Assembly: GCF_001676155.1 (NCBI RefSeq)
Contig: NZ_LZEW01000001.1
Location: 1,054,001 to 1,118,000, forward strand
From: Morganella psychrotolerans
GTDB lineage: Bacteria > Pseudomonadota > Gammaproteobacteria > Enterobacterales > Enterobacteriaceae
DNA length: 64,000 bases
Direction of reading: 5' to 3'
The position numbers and the translations under genes were made by a program. The notes under the pieces were generated by a model. The model was not told the origin of the DNA. It did no database searches and was given only the letters and a program-made list of their open reading frames with translations. Below, piece by piece: positions 50,344-60,559 of this stretch. Position 1 is the stretch's first letter. Every line of letters starts with the position of its first letter.

Positions 50344-50375
50344 AAAAGGCGAAACAACTCTGTTTCGCCTTTTTT
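50344..50375. terminator. Bidirectional terminator between slyB and slyA
   Basis: A 13-base-pair stem AAAAGGCGAAACA/TGTTTCGCCTTTT (50344-50356 with 50361-50373) with a four-base loop and T run. Confidence 0.88.
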
Positions 50376-50386
50376 GTTTGTCCGGG

Positions 50387-50821
50387 TTAGTTGCGGCTGT
50401 GTAACTGAACAATATTGTTTTCTAGTTTGCGGACAATATCAGCCAGCGCGTATAACTCATCCTGTGTTATTCCCCCCAGAATCTCCTGACGTGTCTTTTC
50501 AATTACAGCATCCACCTCACGGATAAAAGGTTCAGATTCTTCCGTGAGCTTTATCCGTTTTGCTCTGCGGTCGTTAATACAGATATGGCGCGTAATTAAC
50601 TTTTTCTCTTCCAACTGATCCAGCGTACGAACCAGTGAAGGTTGTTCAATACCAATCGCTTTTGCTAACTGGATCTGGGATTGGTCGGGGGGTAACAAAC
50701 TGATGTTGTAGAGTGTTATCCAGTGTGTCTGCGTTAATTTTAACGGCTTGAGCCGGTGGTCGATAAGTGACCGCCATATCCGTACTAATCTCGCTAAATC
50801 TGATCCCAAAGTTAACTCCAC
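50387..50821 (-). CDS. slyA: MarR-family transcriptional regulator SlyA
   Basis: SlyA is a MarR-type dimeric winged-helix regulator that counteracts H-NS silencing and controls virulence and envelope genes in enterics. The 144-residue protein has an N-terminal dimerisation helix ([20 protein letters not shown]), the w[32 protein letters not shown] and the wing [19 protein letters not shown]. Length matches SlyA. Convergent with slyB, with a long AT-rich upstream region. Confidence 0.93.
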   Translation of the reverse strand: MELTLGSDLARLVRIWRSLIDHRLKPLKLTQTHWITLYNISLLPPDQSQIQLAKAIGIEQPSLVRTLDQLEEKKLITRHICINDRRAKRIKLTEESEPFIREVDAVIEKTRQEILGGITQDELYALADIVRKLENNIVQLHSRN

Positions 50822-51342
50822 AAATTTCTCCTTATGTGAATACTGTACAGACGCATGTGAACGCCATAATGTCTTTCAATCACCCAATAAAAAGAAACGC
50901 TGCGCTATTGTGCTCATTAATATCAGACGCAATATTGCGGCGTAATAAAAAACAGTTCACATTTATCTCACACCCTGCCATTTAGATAGCAGTGAAATAG
51001 TTAGCTTTTTATACAAATTTAATTGATTAAGCGAGTGAAGTTGTTTCGCAGTAAGAATAGCGATCATCACGAATGGGATCTATATTTTTTTACATAACCA
51101 TGTTCTTATTTTTAACAAAAAAAGAATTTAATGGCTTAAATTTGATTTAATTACAATGAGATACGGATGGTTTTTCCTGCTTATGAATAGTGATATTTAT
51201 TACATTATATTTATATAATTACCTTCCTAATAATAAACACAAATACACTAAATTAGATTATTTATATAATATATAAATAAGCCACACTAAATAACACCTG
51301 TTAATTAATTCATTGGTAATATATAGGATATGAACTATTAAT
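50822..51342. other. AT-rich intergenic region upstream of slyA
   Basis: 520 bases, strongly AT-rich, especially 51000-51340. No gene supported on either strand; short plus-strand frames inside it lack ribosome-binding sites. It should contain the slyA promoter. Confidence 0.6.
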
Positions 51343-51579
51343 TTAAAATAAATCTATCTGAGATGAAGGTTCATCCGGCAATATGTCACCTTTTTGTGCC
51401 CTGTAACGACGCTGGCGGCATAAACGCAGTACATTCTCTTTTTGGGTATTATTCAGGGATAACCACTGAAACCGCTCATCACGGCTCCGGTAGCAACCTT
51501 TGCAGTAACCTTTCTCACTTAGCTCACAGATCCCCACACAGGGTGAAGGAATATCGAAAAGGTGGAGTTGTTCTGCCAT
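51343..51579 (-). CDS. ydhL: DUF1289 small cysteine-rich protein YdhL
   Basis: A 78-residue protein of the DUF1289 family, with the pattern SPCVGIC-x-L-S-x-KGYCKGCYRS-x-DER, four cysteines that probably bind a metal, then RLCRQRRYRAQK. Function unknown. It aligns with E. coli YdhL. The ATG at 51579 has AAGGA about nine bases upstream; a longer frame (70 more codons) runs through an ERIC copy and is not the true start. In E. coli, ydhL lies near gloA with nemRA between them; nemRA is absent here. Confidence 0.82.
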   Translation of the reverse strand: MAEQLHLFDIPSPCVGICELSEKGYCKGCYRSRDERFQWLSLNNTQKENVLRLCRQRRYRAQKGDILPDEPSSQIDLF

Positions 51580-51698
51580 CTGATAATGTCCTTTCGTCTG
51601 ATGCCCCTGCGGGCGGCTTCCGGTTATTCTGTAACCATCAGCATCCTGATAATTTGAATTGTAGTCAATTCTCACGTTATAGTGTGAGTTATTACTGC

Positions 51699-51774
51699 TA
51701 TACCCAACGTCATTCCGGATGCAGGCAGGCGGTGTGAAGCCAACGAACCTGTAGTTTGAATGAATAAGGGTATA
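51699..51774 (+). repeat. Short, internally deleted ERIC element
   Basis: 76 bases, TATACCCAACGTCATTCC to AATAAGGGTATA, lacking the central core; it lies between ydhL and gloA. Confidence 0.75.
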
Positions 51775-51805
51775 ACTAATGAAAGTCAATCAGGGAGATT
51801 ACTTT

Positions 51806-52213
51806 ATGCGTGTACTCCATACCATGCTCCGCGTAGGTGATATGCAACGTTCCGTCGATTTTTACACAAAAGTACTTGGTATGCGCTTACTGCGCACCAG
51901 CGAAAATCCGGAATATAAATACTCACTCGCCTTCGTGGGTTACACTGATGAGAGCGAAGGCTCGGTCATTGAGTTAACCTACAATTGGGGTGTTGATTCT
52001 TATGATCAGGGCAGCGCTTTCGGGCATATTGCACTGGGTGTCGATGATGTTGCCGCAACCTGTGAGTCTATCCGTCAGGCCGGCGGAAAAATCAGCCGTG
52101 AAGCAGGTCCTGTAAAAGGCGGTTCCACCATTATTGCCTTTGTTGAAGACCCGGATGGTTATAAGATTGAATTAATTGAAAATAAAAGTGCCGGTGCTGC
52201 CCTGGGCAACTAA
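51806..52213 (+). CDS. gloA: Lactoylglutathione lyase (glyoxalase I)
   Basis: GloA converts the hemithioacetal of methylglyoxal and glutathione to S-lactoylglutathione, the first step of methylglyoxal detoxification. The 135-residue protein has all four metal ligands at the E. coli positions: H5, E56, H74 and E122, and the family signature [20 protein letters not shown]. The ATG at 51806 has GGGAG about eight bases upstream; an in-frame ATG nine codons earlier was rejected. The metal is probably nickel, as in E. coli. Confidence 0.96.
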   Translation: MRVLHTMLRVGDMQRSVDFYTKVLGMRLLRTSENPEYKYSLAFVGYTDESEGSVIELTYNWGVDSYDQGSAFGHIALGVDDVAATCESIRQAGGKISREAGPVKGGSTIIAFVEDPDGYKIELIENKSAGAALGN

Positions 52214-52334
52214 CCGGTATGTGAGGAAGGATCAGAACGATCCTCCTTTTTAGTGTCTGAGGCAATCTGTCCTTTCGCCCACAGGCTCGCCGCGCTAGAA
52301 TGATGCGTTTTGTTCGTTACAACCAAAGAGTCCC

Positions 52335-52976
52335 ATGTCTGATAATCAAAATCACAATACCCTGAACGCACGTTTCCGCGGATACTATCCTGTTGTTATT
52401 GATGTTGAAACAGGCGGATTTAATGCCAAAACTGATGCTATGCTGGAAATTGCCGCCATCACCGTTAAAATGGATGATAATGGCTGGCTGATGCCCGATC
52501 AGCGGCTTGAGTTCAATGTACAGCCTTTCGAGGGCGCGAATCTTGATCCTGCTGCGCTGGCCTTTACCGGGATAAACCCTGCCGACCCGGAACGCAAAGC
52601 AGTCCGCGAGTATGATGCCTTACATGAAATTTTTAAAATGGTGCGTAAAGGCATGAAAAATGCTGACTGCAAGCGCGCGATTATCGTGGCACACAATGCG
52701 AACTTTGATCACAATTTTGTGACGACAGCCGCAGAGCGCTGCGGTCTGAAACGTAATCCGTTTCATCCGTTTGCCACCTTTGATACCGCTGCATTAAGCG
52801 GACTGGCTCTCGGGCAGACCATTCTGGCAAAAGCCTGTATTACCGCCGGTATTCCATTTGACAGCAAAAAAGCCCATGGCGCGGCGTATGATACAGACCG
52901 CACATCCCTGCTGTTTTGTGAAATTGTTAATCGCTGGAAGAAACTGGGCGGCTGGCCGCTGCCCGCAGACGCATAA
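52335..52976 (+). CDS. rnt: Ribonuclease T
   Basis: RNase T is a DEDDh 3'-5' exoribonuclease that trims tRNA and other stable RNA 3' ends. The 213-residue protein carries the Exo I motif VIDVETGG (D23, E25), the Exo II-type [10 protein letters not shown] and the Exo [16 protein letters not shown]. The length is the family norm. It follows gloA by 121 bases, as in E. coli. The start aligns with E. coli RNase T. Confidence 0.96.
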   Translation: MSDNQNHNTLNARFRGYYPVVIDVETGGFNAKTDAMLEIAAITVKMDDNGWLMPDQRLEFNVQPFEGANLDPAALAFTGINPADPERKAVREYDALHEIFKMVRKGMKNADCKRAIIVAHNANFDHNFVTTAAERCGLKRNPFHPFATFDTAALSGLALGQTILAKACITAGIPFDSKKAHGAAYDTDRTSLLFCEIVNRWKKLGGWPLPADA

Positions 52977-52985
52977 GTGATTTAA

Positions 52986-53026
52986 AACATCCCCGCCACC
53001 TTACGGGTGCCGGGGATGTTTGTTTT
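52986..53026. terminator. Terminator between rnt and the orphan 227-residue gene
   Basis: Stem AACATCCCCG/CGGGGATGTT (52986-52995 with 53011-53020) with an inner CCACC/GGGTG pairing and a TGTTTT tail. Confidence 0.75.
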
Positions 53027-53028
53027 GC

Positions 53029-53712
53029 TTACTTTTTCATCAGCTCAGGTATGATTTCTTTTGTTACCTGCTCAATCACCGCGTTTACCCGCGTCCTGAA
53101 TTGCATATCAAAACCTGTATCCTCACGATATAACAACACCCGGTCAGCAGAACTGATGGTTGCCAACTGTGAAAATTTTTCCGCCGCATGACTGCCGAAC
53201 CCAATCTGCGCAGACAACAACGCTGCTGCCTTCAGGTTAATATCCTCCATCCCGGGTATGTCGATCATCGTTAAAGACTGCAACTGTGTCACCAGCCCTC
53301 TCAGCGGACCTGAAGATAAGGCCGTAAGTTCATTTGTGGTCAGCGGAACCTGAGTCGCCAACGCCATGCTGAGATTATTCAGATGAACAGGCAGGTATTC
53401 TTTAGCACATTCAGTCATAATTTGCGCGGCTGAGGCCGGTGCATTATTAACCACAGATGCTTTTTCAGCCTCTGCCGGTGTAACTGATACCTTATTTATC
53501 CAATCCCCGAATTTATGAACGGCATGGTTCACCGCATGCTTTACTGATACAAAAAATTCGGTAGCGCTATTTTTAATATCACTGAATTTTTCAGATAATC
53601 CGGGGCACCGTGGCGACGTATCTTCCGTCAACGTGCCGATGGCGGCACCCGGTCCGTGAAATGAAATATATCCGGTTAAAACAACAGGCTGACCAACAGT
53701 ATTTGGCTGCAT
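53029..53712 (-). CDS. Orphan hypothetical protein, 227 residues
   Basis: A 227-residue protein starting MQPNTVGQPVVLTGYISFHG, with no signal peptide, no membrane segment and no motif I recognise. It is mostly helical with two cysteines (RCPGL, TECAKE). A good AAGGA site lies seven bases before the ATG at 53712, so it is probably translated. It sits between core genes rnt and grxD, where E. coli has no counterpart, so it is an insertion in this lineage. A secreted effector cannot be excluded, but nothing in the sequence shows it. Confidence 0.65.
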   Translation of the reverse strand: MQPNTVGQPVVLTGYISFHGPGAAIGTLTEDTSPRCPGLSEKFSDIKNSATEFFVSVKHAVNHAVHKFGDWINKVSVTPAEAEKASVVNNAPASAAQIMTECAKEYLPVHLNNLSMALATQVPLTTNELTALSSGPLRGLVTQLQSLTMIDIPGMEDINLKAAALLSAQIGFGSHAAEKFSQLATISSADRVLLYREDTGFDMQFRTRVNAVIEQVTKEIIPELMKK

Positions 53713-53795
53713 CTTTTTTCCTTTTGTGTTATTGACGCAGACACTCTAAGAAATAACACGCATAACAACTTTCATTTCATCACCATCAGAAAAAT

Positions 53796-53831
53796 AAAAG
53801 CCCCGCCGGAAACACCGGCAGGGCTTTTTTG
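53796..53831. terminator. Terminator downstream of grxD
   Basis: AAAAGCCC...GCCGG/CCGGC...GGGCTTTT stem with an AAACA loop and T run, usable in both directions, between grxD and the orphan gene. Confidence 0.75.
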
Positions 53832-53849
53832 TTCATTCTGACTGTATGA

Positions 53850-54188
53850 TTATTCTTCGTTTTCAGCCGGATTTTTGGCGGCTGTTTCTTTAATCAGCGT
53901 CTGTAATTCGCCGCTGCGCATCATTTCCATAATGATGTCACAACCACCGACTAATTCCCCGCCAATCCACAGTTGCGGAAATGTCGGCCAGTTTGCGTAC
54001 TTTGGTAATTCCGCACGAATATCAGGGTTTTGCAGGATATCTACATACGCAAAACGCTCTTCACAAGATGCCAGCGCCTGAACAGCCTGCGCTGAAAAAC
54101 CACAGCTAGGCAGTTTCGGTGAGCCTTTCATATACAGCAGAATCGGGTTTTCTTTGATCTGGCGTTCAATTTTTTCAATAGTCGTCAT
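53850..54188 (-). CDS. grxD: Monothiol glutaredoxin GrxD (Grx4)
   Basis: GrxD is a monothiol glutaredoxin that carries or delivers iron-sulfur clusters. The 112-residue protein has the CGFS active site (C29-S32, KLPSCGFSAQAVQAL), the NWPTFPQLW cis-proline loop and the GGCDIIMEM glutathione-binding motif. Length matches E. coli GrxD. The ATG at 54188 has an AAAGGA site about nine bases upstream. Confidence 0.96.
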   Translation of the reverse strand: MTTIEKIERQIKENPILLYMKGSPKLPSCGFSAQAVQALASCEERFAYVDILQNPDIRAELPKYANWPTFPQLWIGGELVGGCDIIMEMMRSGELQTLIKETAAKNPAENEE

Positions 54189-54272
54189 TTAAAATATCCT
54201 TTACATCTGACCGGTCAGTGCCGGTGTTAACTTTCATGCAGAATACCACTTTCCGTTGCAAAGCGGTAACAA

Positions 54273-54587
54273 TCATTCACATCCTGTCTGCATTTTCAGC
54301 CAGAAATTTTGCTGGCAGACACTGAAGAATTCTTTCCGCTGCGGAGATATATTTTTATTATTAAATTCAACCACTTTCCAGACTATCCATTGTTCCGGAC
54401 ACTGGTTGTCACCGTCATGAGTAGCAGTTTCAATTTCTTCGGTACACATCAAAATGACACCATCATGAAACTGCCATGTTCTTGTGCGGGTGATCACTTC
54501 TGATAAAGGGTCATGGCAGTTATTATCAGAAATCATAATGCACTGTGCACTGCTGTTTATAGCTGAAGAAAGGTACCGGGCCAGCAT
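54273..54587 (-). CDS. Hypothetical protein, 104 residues
   Basis: A 104-residue open frame with several cysteines and a central EEIETATHDGDNQCPEQW segment; no signal peptide or motif recognised. No ribosome-binding site is seen before either candidate start (54587, or 17 codons later). It lies between grxD and sodB. The amino-acid pattern looks protein-like, but the call rests on the open frame alone. Confidence 0.35.
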   Translation of the reverse strand: MLARYLSSAINSSAQCIMISDNNCHDPLSEVITRTRTWQFHDGVILMCTEEIETATHDGDNQCPEQWIVWKVVEFNNKNISPQRKEFFSVCQQNFWLKMQTGCE

Positions 54588-54758
54588 AGTTACGTATTTA
54601 TGATGTTAAGAGATGCCGCAATAATATACCAATACCGCCCTCCTTTCCGCATCTGTCACTGTTTTTTGTGGCAAAACTTGTTAAGATAATTCGCAGAATA
54701 ATAACAGTAACCCATCCGTGATGAGGTTACTGATTTAACCTTAAAAAAGGAGAATGCA

Positions 54759-55338
54759 ATGTCGTTTGAATTACCTGCACTGCCTTATGCAAAAAAATGC
54801 ATTAGCGCCATATATTTCTGAAGAAACACTGGAATACCACTATGGTAAGCACCATAACACCTATGTGGTTAATCTGAACAACCTGATTAAAGGCACTGCT
54901 TTTGAAGGGAAATCGCTGGAAGAGATAATCAAAACCTCTGACGCCGGGATCTTTAATAATGCCGCTCAGGTCTGGAACCACACGTTTTACTGGCACTGTC
55001 TGGCACCAAACGCAGGCGGTGAACCAACCGGGAAAATTGCTGAAGCAATTACTAAAGCATTCGGTTCATTTGCTGAGTTCAAACAGCAGTTTACTGATTC
55101 CGCTATCAAAAACTTCGGCGCCGGCTGGACGTGGCTGGTGAAAAAAGCAGACGGCAGCCTGGCTATCGTCAATACCTCAAATGCGGGCACACCAATCAGC
55201 GGTAATGACAAGCCACTGTTAACCGTCGATATCTGGGAGCACGCGTATTACATTGATTACCGTAATGCACGTCCTAAATACCTGGAAAATTTCTGGGCAT
55301 TAGTGAACTGGAAATTTGCGGAAGAAAATCTGGCGTAA
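54759..55338 (+). pseudogene. sodB: Superoxide dismutase [Fe] SodB, frameshifted
   Basis: SodB dismutates superoxide in the cytoplasm with iron. The start (ATG at 54759, AAGGAG upstream) reads MSFELPALPYAKK, then A7 at 54791-54797 breaks the frame; the remainder from NALAPYISEETLEYHYGKHH onward has the iron ligands (HYGKHH, NHTFYW, DIWEHAYY) and normal length. Removing one A gives 192 residues. E. coli SodB is the same gene type; FnrS and RyhB repress it. A strain without working SodB is unlikely, so the extra A is probably an error. Confidence 0.93.
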
Positions 55339-55369
55339 GTTACTCAGATAACAGATGTATTATATTAAA

Positions 55370-55392
55370 AAAGGGCGGATTTTCCGCCCTTT
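55370..55392 (+). terminator. Terminator of sodB
   Basis: Stem AAAGGGCGGA/TCCGCCCTTT (55370-55379 with 55383-55392) with a three-base loop, 32 bases after the sodB stop. The T run is inside the stem, so efficiency is uncertain. Confidence 0.7.
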
Positions 55393-55411
55393 CCTACAGC
55401 AGGACAATATA

Positions 55412-55495
55412 TCAGAAAAGCATAAAAGCAAATGCAACGATCATTGCCAGTGCCGCAAACGTCATTGCCAAACTATATTTCAGATCTGTATCCAT
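55412..55495 (-). CDS. ynhF: Small membrane protein YnhF, 27 residues
   Basis: A 27-residue protein on the minus strand: a short hydrophilic start (MDTDLKYSLAM) and a single membrane segment (TFAALAMIVAFAFMLF). In E. coli, ynhF encodes a similar small inner-membrane protein of unknown function at the same place, between sodB and purR. The ATG at 55495 has a GGAG box six bases upstream, which strengthens the call despite the tiny size. Other short frames in the gap were not supported. Confidence 0.75.
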   Translation of the reverse strand: MDTDLKYSLAMTFAALAMIVAFAFMLF

Positions 55496-55707
55496 TCTTA
55501 TCTCCAAAATAGCTGCTAATCAGGACGTGATGACCGGCAGAACGCCTTGATCATCAAAATAAACAAAACCGATGGTCTGACTAAAAAATAAAAACAACCG
55601 ACCATATCAATAACCATAACACAGGTTATATCTTTTACTTTTGACCCGGATCAGACAATAAAGACTGTTTTTACAGAAATTTTTCTATTGTTACCGCATA
55701 ATGGCAC

Positions 55708-55725
55708 TATAATAGCAATCGATTA
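55708..55725 (+). promoter_or_regulatory. purR -10 box and candidate PurR operator
   Basis: A perfect TATAAT lies at 55708-55713, with GCAATCGATTA at 55715-55725 resembling the core of the PurR operator (GCAAACGTTT). A site here would overlap the transcription start and could serve autorepression of purR. Low confidence for the operator. Confidence 0.4.
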
Positions 55726-55771
55726 ACCTAATAATAAAATACAGACCAGCAGGTCAGGAGTTGTTTTCATC

Positions 55772-56797
55772 ATGGCAACGATTAAAGATGTGGCTAAGCG
55801 CTCGGGCGTCTCCACCACAACCGTCTCCCATGTCATTAATAATACCCGTTTCGTTGCAGAAGAAACGAAAGCGGCTGTCTGGGCTGCCATCAAGGAATTA
55901 CATTATTCACCCAGCGCTGTGGCGCGCAGTCTGAAGGTGAATAACACAAAATCTATCGGATTACTGGCAACCTCCAGTGAGGCGCCCTATTTTGCCGAAG
56001 TGATTGAGGCTGTTGAAAACAGCTGTTACAGCAAAGGATACACCTTAGTACTGTGTAACTCGCATAATAACCCCGATAAACAGAAAGCCTATCTGGCGAT
56101 GCTGGCACAGAAAAGGGTAGATGGTCTGCTGGTGATGTGTTCTGAGTATCCCGATCAGCTGATTTCCATGCTGGAAGGCTACCGCAACATCCCGATGGTG
56201 GTGATGGACTGGGGCAAATCCCGTGGTGATTTTACCGATGCTATTATTGATAATGCCCTGCACGGCGGCTATCTCGCCGGACGCTATCTGATTGAGCGCG
56301 GGCACCGCGATATCGCGGTAATCCCGGGTCCGCTGGAGCGCAATACCGGCGGTAACCGTCTGGAAGGCTTTCAGAAAGCGATGAAAGAAGCCGGGATCAC
56401 AGTGCGTGATGAATGGATTGTCCAGGGTGATTTTGAACCGGACTCCGGTTATCAGGCGATGACTCAAATTCTTAACGGAAAACAGCGTCCGACGGCTGTT
56501 TTCTGTGGCGGTGATTCGATGGCGATGGGCGCGATTTGTGCCGCTGACGAGATGGGACTGCGCGTGCCGCAGGATGTTTCGGTGATCGGGTACGATAATA
56601 TCCGTAATGCCCGCTATTTCAGCCCGGCACTGACAACCGTTCATCAGCCGAAAGAACGACTGGGACAGATGGCGCTGACCATGCTGCTCGATCGTATCGT
56701 CAATAAACGCGAAGATGCACAGACAATTGAAGTGCATCCGCGTCTGGTTGAGCGCCGTTCCGTGGCAGATGGTCCGTTTATCGATTACCGCCGCTGA
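55772..56797 (+). CDS. purR: Purine repressor PurR (LacI family)
   Basis: PurR represses purine-biosynthesis genes when bound to hypoxanthine or guanine. The 341-residue protein has the LacI-type N-terminal helix-turn-helix ([24 protein letters not shown]) and hinge helix ([12 protein letters not shown]), then a periplasmic-binding-like effector domain ([29 protein letters not shown]). Length matches E. coli PurR. It is three bases from the punR stop on the opposite strand, tail-to-tail. Confidence 0.95.
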   Translation: MATIKDVAKRSGVSTTTVSHVINNTRFVAEETKAAVWAAIKELHYSPSAVARSLKVNNTKSIGLLATSSEAPYFAEVIEAVENSCYSKGYTLVLCNSHNNPDKQKAYLAMLAQKRVDGLLVMCSEYPDQLISMLEGYRNIPMVVMDWGKSRGDFTDAIIDNALHGGYLAGRYLIERGHRDIAVIPGPLERNTGGNRLEGFQKAMKEAGITVRDEWIVQGDFEPDSGYQAMTQILNGKQRPTAVFCGGDSMAMGAICAADEMGLRVPQDVSVIGYDNIRNARYFSPALTTVHQPKERLGQMALTMLLDRIVNKREDAQTIEVHPRLVERRSVADGPFIDYRR

Positions 56798-56799
56798 TA

Positions 56800-57702
56800 T
56801 CAGCGCAACCACTCGGCATTGAGGGTTTCGCTGTCGCCGAGGTAATCGAGCAGCCAACTCAGTGCCGGTGAGGTGTTTTTATCCACCCAGGTGATACAGC
56901 AAGGGCTGTCCGGTAACGGTTGTTCAATCTTCAGTGCCGCCAGCCTGCCCGCCGCAATCAGCGGGTCGGCACGGTGCGCCGGCATCATTGCCACACAAAG
57001 CCCCGCCTCCACACACGCAATTCCGCTGTCCCAGTCCGGGACTATCAGGCGGCGCTGGTTATCCAGCGCCCAGGTGTCGCGTTTGGGCAGCGAGCGGGAC
57101 GTATCTTCCAGGCACAAACTCGGGTACAGCACCATTTCTTCATTGGTCAGAAGACTATCTGCCGATGCCAGCGGATGCGTTGTGCTGACCACCGCCCGCC
57201 ATGGCATAAATCCCATATCACGGAAATTATAGCGCTCACCGATGGGAGATGCCCTGGTTGCGCCAATTGCCACATCCACCCGCCGGTCCACCAGCGCATC
57301 CCATACCCCGTTAAAGACTTCAGGATAAATAAACAACTCAATGTCCGGGAAATGATGGTAAAAATCCAACAGAAGTCGCGTTATTCGTGCCGGTTTCACG
57401 ATACAGTCAACCGCAATGCTGAATTCACCACGCCAGCCGTTGGCTATCATCTGACATTGATGCCGTGTGGATTTCATTTTTTTGATAACAGTCCGGGCTT
57501 CCCTGACGAACAATACCCCCGCAGGGGTCAGTTCCACATCTCTGTGGCGTCGTTCAAACAGCGGCACCGCCAGCCACTCTTCAAGCTGGCGGACACTGTA
57601 GCTTATCGCAGAAGGTACGCGGTGAAGTTCTTCTGCCGCCGCACTGAAGCTGCCTGTCCGTGCCACTGCATCAACCACATCCAGCGTATATTCTGACCAC
57701 AT
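56800..57702 (-). CDS. punR: LysR-family regulator PunR (YdhB)
   Basis: A 300-residue LysR-type regulator that in E. coli activates the purine-nucleoside transporter gene punC. The N-terminal HTH is SFSAAAEELHRVPSAISYSVRQLEEWL, and the C-terminal effector domain ends DYLGDSETLNAEWLR. I chose the ATG at 57702 because it has an AGGAGG site six bases upstream and aligns with the E. coli start MWSEYSLEVVDAV; a TTG upstream adds five residues. Divergent from punC with a spacer of about 135 bases. Confidence 0.92.
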   Translation of the reverse strand: MWSEYTLDVVDAVARTGSFSAAAEELHRVPSAISYSVRQLEEWLAVPLFERRHRDVELTPAGVLFVREARTVIKKMKSTRHQCQMIANGWRGEFSIAVDCIVKPARITRLLLDFYHHFPDIELFIYPEVFNGVWDALVDRRVDVAIGATRASPIGERYNFRDMGFMPWRAVVSTTHPLASADSLLTNEEMVLYPSLCLEDTSRSLPKRDTWALDNQRRLIVPDWDSGIACVEAGLCVAMMPAHRADPLIAAGRLAALKIEQPLPDSPCCITWVDKNTSPALSWLLDYLGDSETLNAEWLR

Positions 57703-57836
57703 AATCCCTCCTTTCAAATTTTTTCACAGCAATGTGCAAATAATAACGTTTTACAAAGAAAATTTCGAATGGTTAAAATAACAACTTACGAATTACACTT
57801 TTCAATAACATTTATTTAACATTCAGGTATTCATTT

Positions 57837-59051
57837 GTGACTGTTCAAAAATCGCCTTCCCGCGGCTTCCTTTTTTATCTCGCCGGACTCAGCATGCTGG
57901 GTTATCTCGCGATTGATATGTATCTCCCTGCTTTCGGTATGATGCAGGTATCTTTAAACTCGAGTGCCAGCGCCATCAGTGCCAGCCTGAGTATCTTCCT
58001 GGTCGGTTTTGCTATCGGTCAGCTGCTATGGGGACCGCTTTCCGATAAAATCGGGCGCAAGCCGGTCCTGCTGATGGGATTAGGGCTGTTTGCCCTGAGC
58101 TGTCTGGCGATGGTCTGGGTATCCACCCCGGCACAACTTTTATTACTGCGCTTTGTGCAGGCTGTCAGCGTCTGTTCTGCTGCTGTTACCTGGCAGGCAC
58201 TGGTGATTGACCGCTATGACAGTCACCGCGCACAGCGGGTTTTCGCTGCGATTATGCCGCTGGTTGCGCTCTCTCCGGCGCTCGCCCCTCTGCTCGGTGC
58301 CTGGCTGCTCAATCATGGCGGCTGGCATGAGATTTTCCTGTTACTCGGCGGTATTACGGTTCTGATCCTTCTCCCGACACTGTTTTTGAAAGAAAAACAC
58401 GCATTTGCCGCGCCGGACAGTATCAAACCTGAAAAACAGGCGATCTCATTCTTCCGCCTGCTGAAATCACCGGTATACAGCGGTAATGTGCTGATTTATG
58501 CAGCGTGCAGTGCCGGGTTCTTTGCCTGGCTGACCGGATCACCGTTTATCCTGCGCGATATGGGGTATAACCCGAATGATATCGGATTAAGTTATATTCC
58601 TCAGACCATTGCCTTTATGGTCGGCGGATACGGCTGCCGTGCCCTGCTGTCCCATGTGAAAGGTAAAACATTGCTGCCGTTCCTGCTGGCCGGTTATGCC
58701 GTCAGTATGATAAGCCTGTATGCGATGGCCAAATTCGGTAATCCGTCTCTGGTTGAGATCCTTATTCCGTTCTGTTTTATGGCGGCAATGAACGGCGCGT
58801 CCTATCCGATCGCGGTATCAAATGCCCTGGCCGTTTATCCGGCACACAGTGGTAAAGCGGCGGCGTTACAAAATGCAATTCAGTTGGGATTATGTTCTGC
58901 CATCAGTTTCCTCGTCTCTGCCCTGATGAATGATCCGCTGCTCTCAACAACCGCAGTCATGGCGGCAACAGTGATCCTGGCGGCCCTCGGATATATTATG
59001 CAGTACCGCTCATCGCAGACAACTGTGACTATTGCAGAACAAAATCAATAG
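57837..59051 (+). CDS. punC: Purine nucleoside transporter PunC (YdhC), MFS
   Basis: A 404-residue major-facilitator transporter of the Bcr/CflA-like family, in E. coli a purine-nucleoside importer activated by PunR. Twelve membrane segments, the MFS motif A ([19 protein letters not shown]), and [15 protein letters not shown] are present. The start codon is GTG at 57837, with an AGG about nine bases upstream. Divergent from punR, as in E. coli; a LysR-type site should lie in the spacer. A terminator follows at 59085-59112. Confidence 0.92.
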   Translation: MTVQKSPSRGFLFYLAGLSMLGYLAIDMYLPAFGMMQVSLNSSASAISASLSIFLVGFAIGQLLWGPLSDKIGRKPVLLMGLGLFALSCLAMVWVSTPAQLLLLRFVQAVSVCSAAVTWQALVIDRYDSHRAQRVFAAIMPLVALSPALAPLLGAWLLNHGGWHEIFLLLGGITVLILLPTLFLKEKHAFAAPDSIKPEKQAISFFRLLKSPVYSGNVLIYAACSAGFFAWLTGSPFILRDMGYNPNDIGLSYIPQTIAFMVGGYGCRALLSHVKGKTLLPFLLAGYAVSMISLYAMAKFGNPSLVEILIPFCFMAAMNGASYPIAVSNALAVYPAHSGKAAALQNAIQLGLCSAISFLVSALMNDPLLSTTAVMAATVILAALGYIMQYRSSQTTVTIAEQNQ

Positions 59052-59084
59052 ATTGTATTTTATATTAAGAATATTCCTAATTAT

Positions 59085-59112
59085 AAGCCGTACTCTGTTA
59101 CGGCTTTTTTTT
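59085..59112 (+). terminator. Terminator of punC
   Basis: Stem AAGCCGTA/TACGGCTT (59085-59092 with 59099-59106) with a six-base loop, then eight T. Confidence 0.85.
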
Positions 59113-59321
59113 GTCATTGAAATTTACTCTCAGGCTCCTATACTTTTCAGACAATTAGTCTTAAATCCGGATTTTGAACTTTATTTTTGTCTTAAAGATA
59201 ACATTAATATGACAACCGTCATCCGGTGACGGATAGCGTGCTTTGTTCTGTTATTCCTGCGCAACATAACTGATATTAATAAAGTCCTCAAAATCCCGCT
59301 TTGATAAAAATTGGAGATAAT

Positions 59322-60486
59322 ATGAGTTCTGATTGTATCGAAAATCAAAAAAACGCCGGCTGATGCCTGGCAGCGGATCGCCTCCGACCTTTTAAATGAA
59401 GCCGGGATTGAAATTAACGGCACCCGCCCTTTCGATATACAGGTGCACAATAACCATTTCTTTAAACGGATATTGCAGCAGGGTTCGATGGGACTGGGTG
59501 AGAGTTATATGGACGGTTGGTGGGACTGTGAGCGTTTGGATATCTTTTTCCAACGTGTGCTGCGTGCCGGGCTGGAAGATAAACTTCCTAAAAATATCAA
59601 TGATGTTGTTAAAATTGCTATGGCGCGTCTGCGTAATCTTCAGACCCGCAAGCGTGCGCGGATTGTGGGTGAAGAGCATTATGACCTGGGTAATGACCTG
59701 TTTGAGCACATGCTCGACCCGTATATGCAATATTCCTGCGGCTACTGGAAAGACCTGAGTGATGACCCGGCGAACCTGCCTCTGGCGCAGGAACAAAAAC
59801 TGCATCTTATCTGTGAAAAATTACAGCTCAAACCGGGTATGCGGCTTCTGGATATCGGCTGCGGATGGGGCGGGCTGGCAGCTTATGCGGCAAAACATTT
59901 CGCTGCATCTGTTACCGGGGTGACTATTTCTGCCGAACAGCAAAAATACGCACAGGCACGCTGTGCTGATCTGGATGTCAGTATTATCCTGGAAGATTAC
60001 CGCGATTTAAATGAACAATTTGACCGCATAGTGTCGGTCGGGATGTTTGAGCATGTCGGACCGAAAAATTACGCCACGTATTTTGATGTGGTAAAACGGA
60101 ATCTGAAGCCGGATGGTCTATTCTTATTGCACACTATCGGCTCAAACCGGAATAAAGTGAATGTCGATGCGTGGATTGATAAGTATGTTTTCCCGAATGG
60201 CTGCCTGCCCTCTGTGCAGAATATCGGTGACAGCAGTGAAAATAAATTAGTCATGGAAGACTGGCATAATTTCGGTGCTGATTATGACCGGACACTGATG
60301 GCGTGGTATGCCCGTTTTCTGGATGCCTGGCCTGAGCTGGAGCAGAATTACACCCCCCGCTTCAAACGGATGTTTACCTATTATCTGAACGCTTGTGCCG
60401 GGGCTTTTCGTGCCCGTGATATTCAGTTATGGCAGATATTATGGAGCCCGCAGGGCTGTGAAGGTGGTTTGCGCGTTGCCCGCTGA
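59322..60486 (+). pseudogene. cfa: Cyclopropane-fatty-acyl-phospholipid synthase Cfa, frameshifted at the start
   Basis: Cfa methylates unsaturated phospholipid acyl chains with S-adenosylmethionine on entry to stationary phase. The first frame (ATG at 59322, GGAG upstream) reads MSSDCIENQKNAG and stops. After A7 at 59347-59353 the frame continues TPADAWQRIASDLL, with LGESYMDGWWDCERLD, the SAM motif LDIGCGWGGL and the C-terminal ARDIQLWQILW. Removing one A gives 387 residues (E. coli Cfa is 382). Most likely a homopolymer over-call. Confidence 0.9.
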
Positions 60487-60500
60487 ACATTTCAGACACA

Positions 60501-60541
60501 AAAAAATCCGGACTGATACCAAACCAGTGCCGGATTTTTTT
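60501..60541. terminator. Bidirectional terminator between cfa and ribC
   Basis: Stem AAAAAATCCGG/CCGGATTTTTT (60501-60511 with 60530-60540) with an inner ACTG/CAGT pairing and T runs on both sides. Confidence 0.85.
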
Positions 60542-60559
60542 ACATATAATCTGTCAGGA

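Noticed and set aside
51343..51789. Long form of the ydhL frame (148 codons)
   Set aside because: The extra 70 codons run through an ERIC copy; the ATG at 51579 with its own ribosome-binding site and family alignment is the true start.
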